From assembly GCA_017990305.1 (NCBI GenBank), contig JAGNOB010000096.1:1-6784 (forward strand): DNA of 6,784 nt, read 5' to 3'. This DNA is from Leucobacter sp. (GTDB lineage Bacteria > Actinomycetota > Actinomycetes > Actinomycetales > Microbacteriaceae). Position 1 is the first letter of the stretch. Each line of letters begins with the position of its first letter. Below the pieces are notes generated by a model. It had not been told where the DNA came from. It was given only the letters and a program-made list of their open reading frames with translations, and searched no databases. The translations under genes and the position numbers were made by a program. Positions 1-5,868 of this stretch are shown here, piece after piece.

Positions 1-461
1 GTGCACGGTCGCGCAGCGTTCGCCACCAAGCCCCTCTGGGGCACCCAGTTTGACGCGGAGGAGCTCTACCCGCGGGGTTCGCCCCGAACTCTCGGCAACC
101 GGGCGATGGCCTGCCTGCGTGGACGGCCGCCGACCGTTCGCTCGACGGCGAGGACATTGTGCTCTGGCATTCCTTCGGACCGACACACATTCCGCGCACC
201 GAGGACTGGCCGATTATGCCCGTCGATTACTCGGGCTTCTGGTTCAAGCCGCACGGCTTCCTCGACCAGAACCCGGCGATGAACCTTCCCGCAGACGCGC
301 GCGCGAGTGCGTCGTGCGACAGCGGCGGCGACGGCAGCGGCGACGGCAGCGGCGACGGCAGCGGCGACGGCTGCTGCACCAACGGCGGCTGCGGCTGCTG
401 CGGAGGGGACGCGTGCCGCTGCGGCAGCGCCTCATGTGGCTGCGGCAAGCCGCGCGGCTGA
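1..461 (+). CDS. Copper amine oxidase (primary-amine oxidase), C-terminal part, with apparent frameshift and Cys-rich tail
   Basis: This is the 3' end of a TPQ/copper amine oxidase, which oxidises primary amines to aldehydes with release of ammonia and H2O2. The start lies outside the window. Frame 1 reads FATKPLWGTQFDAEELYP up to base 72. From about base 78 the homology continues in frame 3 with PGDGLPAWTAADRSLDGED, then HSFGPTHIPRTEDWP, which closely fits the family's second signature (T-x-G-x2-H...E-[DE]-x-P, with Ser for the first Thr). The His encoded at 186-188 is the expected third copper ligand. MPVDYSGFWFKPHGFLDQNP closes the catalytic domain. The frame change falls at the G run 74-77 and fits one missing base, so this is either a sequencing error or a pseudogene. 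After the domain comes an unusual tail: Gly-Ser-Gly-Asp repeats, then 9 Cys in 24 codons (372-443), with stop TGA at 459-461. The family call is firm; the substrate (phenylethylamine, tyramine or other) cannot be told. Confidence 0.88.
324..371 (+). repeat. 12-bp tandem repeat encoding a Gly-Ser-Gly-Asp linker
   Basis: Four consecutive copies of a 12-base unit, AGCGGCGACGGC, the first with G in place of the leading A. The copies are at 324-335, 336-347, 348-359 and 360-371. The unit is a multiple of three, so copy-number change would only lengthen or shorten the (Ser-Gly-Asp-Gly)n linker in the amine oxidase reading frame. It joins the catalytic domain to the Cys-rich tail. Near-identity at third codon positions suggests recent slippage expansion. 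Confidence 0.85.
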
Positions 462-498
462 CCCCACTGTACTGAGATCACATCATCCACGGGCACCC

Positions 499-509
499 GG
501 CTGAGCCTG
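499..509 (+). promoter_or_regulatory. Palindromic motif GGCTGAGCCTG upstream of the aldehyde dehydrogenase (candidate operator)
   Basis: The 11-mer GGCTGAGCCTG, with core dyad GGCT-G-AGCC, lies 36-46 bases before the aldehyde dehydrogenase start. The same 11-mer occurs on the minus strand at 5819-5809, overlapping the putative -10 of glcB. This could be a shared regulator site, or chance in GC-rich DNA. No convincing -35/-10 pair is visible in the 462-544 gap. Confidence 0.25.
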
Positions 510-544
510 GGGCCGACACGAATCTTTTCGAAGAGGAGCAATCA

Positions 545-1966
545 ATGAGTTACGAGACCCTACTCGCCGCTGTCACCGCGCCAGCAGCTGACACCGGAGA
601 GCACACCCGCGAGGTGTTCGACCCAGCGACCGGCGAACTCATCGGCGTCGCACCGGTGCAGGACGTCGCCGCGCTCGAGGCCGCAATCGACCGCGCGGAG
701 CTCGCCCAGCGTGAGTGGGCAGCGCTTCCTGAGGCGAAGCGCTCTGAGTATTTGAACCGTGCCGCGGACGCGATCGAGGCGCACGCCGAGCCGCTCGCCG
801 AGCTCCTCTCACGGGAGCAGGGCAAGCCGCTGAACGGCCCGAACGCCCGCTTCGAGGTGGGCGGCTGTGTTGCGTGGACGCGCGCCGCCGCGGCCACGCC
901 GCTCGCCCCCGAGGTCGTCGTTGACGACGAGTCGGGCTACGCAGAGATGCACTATCGCCCGATCGGCGTTGTCGGCGCGATCTCACCGTGGAACTGGCCG
1001 ATGATGATCTCGATCTGGCAGATTGCGCCGTCGCTTCGCATGGGCAACACGGTTGTGCTGAAGCCCGCCGAGACGACCACCCTGTCGGTGCTCGCACTTG
1101 TGCACGTCATGAACACTGTGCTCCCTGAGGGTGTTCTGAACATCGTTCCGGGCCCTGGCCGCTCGGTCGGAGATGCGCTCGTCCGCAGCCCGAAGATCGG
1201 CAAGATCATGTTCACCGGGTCGACCAAGGTCGGCAAGGGCATCGTCGAGGCGTCAGCGCCGAACCTCACCCGGCTCACCCTCGAGCTCGGCGGCAACGAT
1301 GCTGGCATCGTGCTCCCCGACGCTGATCCGCAGGCGATCGCGGAGGATCTCTTCTGGGGCGCGTTCATCAACACCGGTCAGACGTGTGCGGCACTCAAGC
1401 GGCTGTACGTGCACGACTCCATCTACGACGCGGTCGTTGAGGAGCTCGCGAAGGTTGCCGAGGCAACCCCCATGGGTGTCGGGCTCGACGAGCAGAACCT
1501 GCTCGGACCGCTGCAGAACCAAGCGCAGTTCGACGTGGTTGATCGCCTGGTCGAGTCAGCGAAGGCCGCTGGCGCGCGCGTTGTGCTGGGCGGCAACCCC
1601 GACCGCGAGGCGGCCGGCTATTTCTACCCCGCGACGCTCATCGCCGACATTGATGCGCATCAGGAGCTCGTGCTCGAGGAGCAGTTTGGTCCGGCGCTGC
1701 CGATCATCCGGTACTCAGACGTCGACGAGGCAGTGCGGCTCGCGAACGAGCTCGAGGTCGGTCTTGGTTCCTCCGTGTGGTCGAGCGACCGCGCGAAGGC
1801 GATCGAGGTTGCCGCGCGGCTCGAGGCCGGCACAACGTGGATCAACTCGCACGGCGGCCTGCACCCGATGATCCCGTTTGGCGGGGTCAAGCAGTCGGGC
1901 TACGGTCGCGAGTTCGGTGTTGAGGGGCTGAAGGCCGTAGCGAACCCGCACGTGATCAGCGGCTAG
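545..1966 (+). CDS. NAD(P)-dependent aldehyde dehydrogenase family protein
   Basis: A 473-residue aldehyde dehydrogenase, of normal family length, oxidising an aldehyde to a carboxylate in the cytoplasm. The catalytic set is complete: oxyanion-hole Asn150 in SPWNWP, Lys173 in LKPAETT, the cofactor turn GSTKVG (225-230), general base Glu247 in ELGGND, nucleophile Cys281 in NTGQTCAALKRLYVH, and Glu379 in EEQFGP. PFGGVKQSGYGREFG lies near the C-terminus. The GQTCAALKRLYVH block resembles the Streptomyces AldA-like subgroup better than the betaine-aldehyde or FeaB types; this is judged by eye. The ATG has a good ribosome site, AGAGGAG at 532-538, six bases upstream. It follows the amine oxidase by 83 bases on the same strand with no clear terminator between. 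It probably shares that transcript and handles the aldehyde the oxidase makes. Family certain; substrate inferred from context. Confidence 0.95.
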   Translation: MSYETLLAAVTAPAADTGEHTREVFDPATGELIGVAPVQDVAALEAAIDRAELAQREWAALPEAKRSEYLNRAADAIEAHAEPLAELLSREQGKPLNGPNARFEVGGCVAWTRAAAATPLAPEVVVDDESGYAEMHYRPIGVVGAISPWNWPMMISIWQIAPSLRMGNTVVLKPAETTTLSVLALVHVMNTVLPEGVLNIVPGPGRSVGDALVRSPKIGKIMFTGSTKVGKGIVEASAPNLTRLTLELGGNDAGIVLPDADPQAIAEDLFWGAFINTGQTCAALKRLYVHDSIYDAVVEELAKVAEATPMGVGLDEQNLLGPLQNQAQFDVVDRLVESAKAAGARVVLGGNPDREAAGYFYPATLIADIDAHQELVLEEQFGPALPIIRYSDVDEAVRLANELEVGLGSSVWSSDRAKAIEVAARLEAGTTWINSHGGLHPMIPFGGVKQSGYGREFGVEGLKAVANPHVISG

Positions 1967-1984
1967 GCGCGTTCGCGCACCGAA

Positions 1985-2031
1985 CTGCCCGGCCCGCTCC
2001 GCCACACACCCATGAGGAGCGAGCCGGGCAG
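1985..2031. terminator. Hairpin between converging genes, probable bidirectional terminator
   Basis: CTGCCCGGCCCGCTCC (1985-2000) pairs with GGAGCGAGCCGGGCAG (2016-2031): a 16-base stem with one mismatch (C1994 opposite A2022) around a 15-base loop. It sits 18 bases after the aldehyde dehydrogenase stop and 7 bases beyond the transporter stop, as expected for a terminator shared by convergent genes. There is no T-run on either side, as is common for strong GC-rich hairpins in actinomycetes. Confidence 0.75.
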
Positions 2032-2038
2032 GGCCTGA

Positions 2039-3415
2039 TCACACGCCGGACTTCTCCCAGATGAAGTGCCCTTTCTGCTGCTGTTCCTCATGCTCGGGTC
2101 CCAGCGGAATGTCGGTGCGGTCGCGAAGCAGTATCGTCGCGAGGAACGCTACGCACATGACGCTTGCGATGTAGACGGCGACCGAGGTCGACGTGCCCGT
2201 GGCCTGCACGAGCGCCTGCGAGATGGTCGGAGCGAACGCACCGCCGAGGATCGCGCCGATCGCGTAGGTGATCAAAACCCCGGAGAAGCGGATCGATGCG
2301 GGAAATAGCTCGGTAAAGTAGGCCGCCTGTTGGCCGTAGGTGAGTCCGTTGCCGATCGCGAAGAGCGAGAGGCCTGCGAAGAGCACCCAGACGTTGCCCG
2401 TGTTCACCATCGGGAAGAGGAAGAAGATCACGGCGAGGAACGCGAGCCAGCCGATCACGTAGGTCTTTTTGCGCCCGATCCGGTCAGAGAGCATTCCCGC
2501 GAGGAATGTGACAATGAGCCACACGACAGCCGCAGCTGCCACAGCGAGCAGCACGGGCGTTCGCTCCATGCCGACGTGGCCGCCGTCGGCGATCGGGGTC
2601 GTCGCGTAGTTCTGGATGTAGCCGCCCGTCGTCATGTATCCGGCAGCGTTGTTCCCGGCGAACGTCAGCGCCGCGAGAAGTACCAGCAGCCAGTGCTTCT
2701 TGAAGAGCTGCACGACGGGAATCTTCGTCTGCTCCTTGCGCTCGGAGATCTCGGTGAACACGGGGCTCTCCTCGACCGCGCGGCGCACAACAATGCCGAC
2801 GATGATGAGTACGAAGCTCAGCAGGAACGGGATGCGCCAGCCCCACTCGAGGAACGCCTCACCTGGCGAGATCACACCGGTCATGAGCGCGAGCACGCCC
2901 GAGGCGAGCAGCAGGCCGAGCGGAACACCGATCTGCGGGAACGCCCCCATGCGCCCACGCTGCCCCTCTGGCGAGTGCTCGACTGCCATGAGCACGGCCC
3001 CGCCCCACTCGCCGCCGGTCGACAGGCCCTGCAGAATTCGCAGCAGCATGAGCAAGATCGGCGCGAGCATGCCGACCTGCGCGTACGTTGGCAGCACTCC
3101 GATGAGTGTCGTTGCGACGCCCATGAGCAGCAGTGTGATGACGAGCATCGACTTCCTGCCGATGCGGTCGCCGAAGTGGCCGGCGAGAAAGGCCCCGAGT
3201 GGGCGGAAGAGGAAGCTCACGCCGACCGTGGCGAACGACACAATCGTCGCGGCTCCTGGGCCCGCTGGCGCGAAGAACAGCTCCGCAAATACCAACCCGG
3301 CTGCGCTCGCGTAGAGAAAGAAGTCGTACCACTCGATCGTGGTGCCGATTACGGTCGCTGCGGCAACTCGCCGGAGCTCCCGCTGCGATGACGGGGTGGT
3401 TTTTGGTGCGGACAT
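2039..3415 (-). CDS. MFS transporter, metabolite:H+ symporter (MHS) family
   Basis: A 458-residue inner-membrane proton symporter with about 12 membrane segments, of normal length for the MHS family (shikimate, alpha-ketoglutarate, proline/betaine and dicarboxylate carriers). Visible marks are the N-terminal GTTIEWYDFFLY (24-35) in segment 1, the loop motif GDRIGRK (82-88) repeated as DRIGRK (311-316) in the second half, and RILQGLSTGGEWGGA (126-140) in segment 4. A charged central loop lies at about 212-241 and a short charged C-terminal tail follows Arg431. The start is the ATG at 3415-3413. It has GAAGGAG (3430-3424) eight bases upstream, whereas an in-frame ATG at 3448 would add 11 residues not typical of the family and has no such site. 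It is read on its own, because a strong terminator separates it from upstream glcB. The substrate is unknown; an organic acid would suit the neighbours, but that is inference. Confidence 0.93.
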   Translation of the reverse strand: MSAPKTTPSSQRELRRVAAATVIGTTIEWYDFFLYASAAGLVFAELFFAPAGPGAATIVSFATVGVSFLFRPLGAFLAGHFGDRIGRKSMLVITLLLMGVATTLIGVLPTYAQVGMLAPILLMLLRILQGLSTGGEWGGAVLMAVEHSPEGQRGRMGAFPQIGVPLGLLLASGVLALMTGVISPGEAFLEWGWRIPFLLSFVLIIVGIVVRRAVEESPVFTEISERKEQTKIPVVQLFKKHWLLVLLAALTFAGNNAAGYMTTGGYIQNYATTPIADGGHVGMERTPVLLAVAAAAVVWLIVTFLAGMLSDRIGRKKTYVIGWLAFLAVIFFLFPMVNTGNVWVLFAGLSLFAIGNGLTYGQQAAYFTELFPASIRFSGVLITYAIGAILGGAFAPTISQALVQATGTSTSVAVYIASVMCVAFLATILLRDRTDIPLGPEHEEQQQKGHFIWEKSGV

Positions 3416-3457
3416 TCCACGGACTCCTTCGTCATTTAGAGAACACATTGCCCACTA

Positions 3458-3475
3458 TTTATACAGGCAAGCCTG
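3458..3475 (-). promoter_or_regulatory. Candidate transporter promoter with adjoining inverted repeat
   Basis: On the minus strand TATAAA (3463-3458) makes a plausible -10, giving a leader of about 35 bases before the ATG at 3415. No good -35 stands 16-18 bases upstream. Directly abutting the -10 is an inverted repeat, CAGGC-AA-GCCTG (3464-3475 on +), lying where the promoter spacer would be, a usual place for a repressor site. This segment is also much richer in A+T than its surroundings. Confidence 0.45.
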
Positions 3476-3510
3476 GAAAAGCGCGACAATTATCTCCTAA
3501 AAACATGACC

Positions 3511-3521
3511 TGCGTTACGCA
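3511..3521. promoter_or_regulatory. 11-bp palindrome TGCGT-T-ACGCA upstream of the transporter promoter
   Basis: A perfect dyad with 5-base arms around one central base, about 50 bases upstream of the putative -10. A further TGCGT half-copy lies at 3531-3535. The position fits an activator or auxiliary operator site, but the motif matches no regulator I can name with confidence. Confidence 0.3.
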
Positions 3522-3536
3522 TTGTTGGGGTGCGTG

Positions 3537-3576
3537 CAACAAAGAAACGGCCCGACGCGTGCAGCGTCGGGCCGTT
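3537..3576 (-). terminator. Rho-independent terminator of glcB
   Basis: A perfect 13-base stem, AACGGCCCGACGC (3546-3558) with GCGTCGGGCCGTT (3564-3576), and a 5-base loop GTGCA. Read on the minus strand, the stem ends in GCCGTT and runs into TCTTTGTTG, a T-rich tract. It begins 16 bases after the glcB stop codon. It should stop glcB transcription before the transporter, making the two separate units. Confidence 0.9.
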
Positions 3577-3592
3577 GAGGAAGTCAGTGAGA

Positions 3593-5758
3593 CTAGCCTG
3601 CGAGCTCTGCCTTCTTGCGGAGGCGCAGTGCGTGCAACAGCGGCTCCGTGTAGCCGTTCGGCTGCGTCGCGCCGTCGATGATGAGCCTGCGTGCCGCTTC
3701 GTACGCAGTGCCGGCGCCGCCCGCGAGCTGCTCGTAGGCTGGGTCGCTGGCGTTCTGACGATCCACGATCTCCGAGCACTTCGCTAGCGCGGCATCGATC
3801 TCGGCCTCCGAGATGACGCCGTGCATGAGCCAGTTTGCGAGCAGCTGACTTGAGATGCGCAGGGTTGCGCGATCCTCCATCAGCCCGACGTCGTGGATGT
3901 CTGGCACCTTCGAGCACCCGACGCCCTGGTCGACCCAGCGCACGACATAGCCGAGGATCGACTGCACGTTGTTCTCAACCTCGGTCGCGATGACGTCGGG
4001 GGTGAGCGCACCCTCTGTCGCGAGCGGAATCGTGAGCAGCACGTCGAGACTGTCGGCGGCGAGCTCGGGGAGCCCGCGACGTGCGGCGAACGCGTCAACC
4101 TGGTGGTAGTGGAGCGCGTGCAGTGTGGCGGCGGTCGGTGACGGCACCCACGCGGTCGATGCGCCTGCGCGGACGTGGCCGATCTTCTGCTCGAGCATCG
4201 CGGCCATGAGGTCGGGCATCGCCCACATCCCCTTGCCGATTTGGGCGCGACCGTCGAGACCGCAGTCGACGCCGATCGCGACGTTGCGCGCCTCGTAGAT
4301 GGGCAGCCACGGCTGCTCTCGGATGGCGCCCTTGGGGAGCATCGCGCCCGCGCGCATCGAGGTGTGAATCTCGTCACCCGTGCGGTCGAGGAAGCCGGTG
4401 TTGATGAAGACAACGCGGTCGCTCGCGGCGTTGATGCACGCGGCGAGGTTCGCGGAGGTGCGTCGCTCCTCGTCCATGATCCCGATCTTCAGCGTGTTTG
4501 CCGGCAGGCCGAGCAGCGTCTCGACCCGCGCGAACAGGGTCGCAGCAAACGACACTTCGGCTGAGCCGTGCATCTTCGGCTTCACAATGTACATCGAGCC
4601 CGCGCGTGAGTTGCGGCCCTGAGCGGCCCCGCGGAGCTCAGCGAGCGAGCCGACCGCGGTCATGATCGCGTCGAGGATCCCTTCGAACACCTCGGCGCCG
4701 TTGGCGTCGTGCACTGCGGGGGTGCGCATGAGGTGGCCGACATTGCGCACGAACAGCAGCGAGCGGCCCGGCACCACGAGCGCGTCGCCTCCCGGTGTCG
4801 TGTACTCACGGTCAGGGTTCGCCGAGCGCGTGAATGTCTGGTCGCCCTTCGTGACCCGTTCCTCGAGGGTGCCGTCCATGAGACCCCGCCAGTTGCGGTA
4901 GCCGAGTGCCTTGTCTTCGGCGTCGACAGCGGCGACCGAGTCTTCGAGGTCCATGATCGTTGTGAGAGCCGACTCGAGCTCGATGTCATTGATGCCCGCC
5001 GCGTCGGTCGCCCCGTTGGTTCCCGCGCGGTCGATGACGATGTCGATGTGCAAGCCGTTGTGTGCGAGTAGCACGCGATCGGGGGCGCTTTCAGGGCCGC
5101 GGTAGCCGGCGAACGCTGCCGGATCAGCAAGCGTCGTCGCTTCGCCGTCGGCCAGAGCAATAACCAGGGCGCCGTCAGCTACGGTGTACCCGGTGGCGTC
5201 GGCGTGGGAGCCGCGTGCGAGCGGCACGTGGGCGTCAAGGATCCGGCGCCCCTCAGCGATCACCTCGGCCCCACGGGCCTGGTTGTACCCCTTCCCAGGC
5301 GCAAGCTCGCCCTCGCGTGAGATCGCGTCGGTGCCGTAGAGCGCGTCGTAGAGCGAGCCCCAGCGCGCGTTTACCGCGTTGAGCGCGAAGCGCGCGTTGA
5401 GCAGCGGGACGACGAGCTGCGGGCCTGCGAGGTGAGCAATCTCGGCGTCCACGCGGTCAGACGTCACGGTCACCGCGGCGGGTTCAGCCTCGAGGTACCC
5501 GATCTCTTCGAGGAAACCTCGGTAGTGTGCGGGATCGGGCTGGCCCGGGCGCTCTGAGTGGTACGCATCGATGCGCTCCTGGAGCGCATCGCGCTGGGCG
5601 AGGAGTGCCTCGTTCGCCGGGGTGAGATCGCGCACGATGTCGGCGACGCCTGCCCAGAATGCGTTGACGTCGCTCCCATCTGCGGCGAGCGCCTGCTCGG
5701 CGAAGTCGATGATGGGCTGGGCGACTGCGAGACCTGCGCGGTCTTCGATGTGGGTCAT
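3593..5758 (-). CDS. glcB: Malate synthase G
   Basis: A 721-residue malate synthase G, of normal family length. It condenses glyoxylate with acetyl-CoA to give malate and CoA in the cytoplasm, and serves the glyoxylate shunt and glycolate, glyoxylate or purine catabolism. [17 protein letters not shown] (112-128) is typical of the G form. Active-site residues are all present: Arg338 in FVRNVGHLM, Mg ligands Glu430 in IMDEERRTS and Asp458 in [15 protein letters not shown], and catalytic base Asp629 in LMEDRATLR, 14 residues after Cys615 as in the E. coli and M. tuberculosis enzymes. [12 protein letters not shown] (508-519) and [21 protein letters not shown] (532-552) are also conserved. The start chosen is ATG 5758, with AAGGA (5772-5768) nine bases upstream. 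An in-frame GTG at 5809 would add 17 residues of low-conservation sequence. Its gene is divergent from an IclR-type regulator, its likely controller. Function is near certain; the pathway role is inferred. Confidence 0.97.
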   Translation of the reverse strand: MTHIEDRAGLAVAQPIIDFAEQALAADGSDVNAFWAGVADIVRDLTPANEALLAQRDALQERIDAYHSERPGQPDPAHYRGFLEEIGYLEAEPAAVTVTSDRVDAEIAHLAGPQLVVPLLNARFALNAVNARWGSLYDALYGTDAISREGELAPGKGYNQARGAEVIAEGRRILDAHVPLARGSHADATGYTVADGALVIALADGEATTLADPAAFAGYRGPESAPDRVLLAHNGLHIDIVIDRAGTNGATDAAGINDIELESALTTIMDLEDSVAAVDAEDKALGYRNWRGLMDGTLEERVTKGDQTFTRSANPDREYTTPGGDALVVPGRSLLFVRNVGHLMRTPAVHDANGAEVFEGILDAIMTAVGSLAELRGAAQGRNSRAGSMYIVKPKMHGSAEVSFAATLFARVETLLGLPANTLKIGIMDEERRTSANLAACINAASDRVVFINTGFLDRTGDEIHTSMRAGAMLPKGAIREQPWLPIYEARNVAIGVDCGLDGRAQIGKGMWAMPDLMAAMLEQKIGHVRAGASTAWVPSPTAATLHALHYHQVDAFAARRGLPELAADSLDVLLTIPLATEGALTPDVIATEVENNVQSILGYVVRWVDQGVGCSKVPDIHDVGLMEDRATLRISSQLLANWLMHGVISEAEIDAALAKCSEIVDRQNASDPAYEQLAGGAGTAYEAARRLIIDGATQPNGYTEPLLHALRLRKKAELAG

Positions 5759-5815
5759 AGGAGGGGATCCTTCGCTCGATGATTCGGGCAACCCGCTCAG
5801 GCAGGTCACAGGCTC

Positions 5816-5844
5816 AGCCTAGGGAATCCGACTGTATTTTGGAA
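5816..5844 (-). promoter_or_regulatory. Candidate glcB promoter
   Basis: On the minus strand TAGGCT (5821-5816) resembles actinobacterial -10 elements and stands 17 bases from TTCCAA (5844-5839), a weak -35. The predicted start of transcription is near 5809, giving about 51 bases of leader before the ATG at 5758. The -35 coincides with a TGGAA/TTCCA half-site, and another GGAATCC (5823-5829) lies in the spacer, so a protein bound there should block this promoter. Confidence 0.5.
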
Positions 5845-5868
5845 CACTGATTCCGTATTATGGAATCA
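5823..5868. promoter_or_regulatory. Compound operator between glcB and the IclR-type gene
   Basis: Several related half-sites are packed here. A 7-base inverted repeat, TGATTCC (5848-5854) and GGAATCA (5862-5868), has a 7-base spacer. TGGAA (5840-5844) faces TTCC (5851-5854) across six bases. A direct repeat GTATTWTGGAAY occurs at 5834-5845 and 5855-5866, exactly 21 bases apart, which is two helical turns. A further GGAATCC lies at 5823-5829. TGGAA...TTCCA is the half-site type known for E. coli IclR and AllR. The array covers the glcB -35 and the regulator's presumed -10 and start codon, so autoregulation together with control of glcB is the simplest reading. Binding itself is inferred. Confidence 0.6.
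5856..5861 (+). promoter_or_regulatory. Candidate -10 element for the IclR-type gene (leaderless start)
   Basis: TATTAT ends six bases before the A of the ATG at 5868, so transcription would begin at or next to the start codon. No Shine-Dalgarno sequence stands in the usual window: only GGAA (5862-5865), two bases from the ATG, is purine-rich. Leaderless messages are common in actinomycetes. No good -35 is visible at 16-18 bases. Confidence 0.4.

Noticed and set aside
1..282. Frame-1 open reading frame as an independent small gene
   Set aside because: Its first 24 or so codons are amine oxidase and the rest, after the frameshift, is unrelated Arg/Pro/Ser-rich sequence.
324..371. Calcium-binding RTX-type repeat
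   Set aside because: The Ser-Gly-Asp-Gly units lack the nine-residue GGxGxDxux pattern; they look like a flexible linker.
227..541. Pro-rich minus-strand frame and Ala- or Arg-rich plus-strand frames across the tandem repeat
   Set aside because: Low-complexity readings of the 12-bp repeat in other frames. Only the frame ending at 461 continues the amine oxidase domain.
462..544. Terminator between amine oxidase and aldehyde dehydrogenase
   Set aside because: Only a short 4-base dyad with one central base (GGCT-G-AGCC) is present and no T-run, too weak for termination.
1173..1871. 232-codon open frame on + inside the aldehyde dehydrogenase
   Set aside because: An out-of-frame shadow, rich in Arg and Ser, overlapping a gene with all catalytic residues intact.
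2330..3391. Long open frame of 353 codons on +, antisense to the transporter
   Set aside because: It is a shadow of the GC-rich transporter gene. The product is rich in Glu, Arg, His and Asp with no domain, while the other strand encodes a clear MHS carrier.
3416..3448. Transporter start at the ATG at 3448
   Set aside because: The ATG at 3415 has a strong ribosome site at ideal spacing, and the extra 11 residues are untypical of the family.
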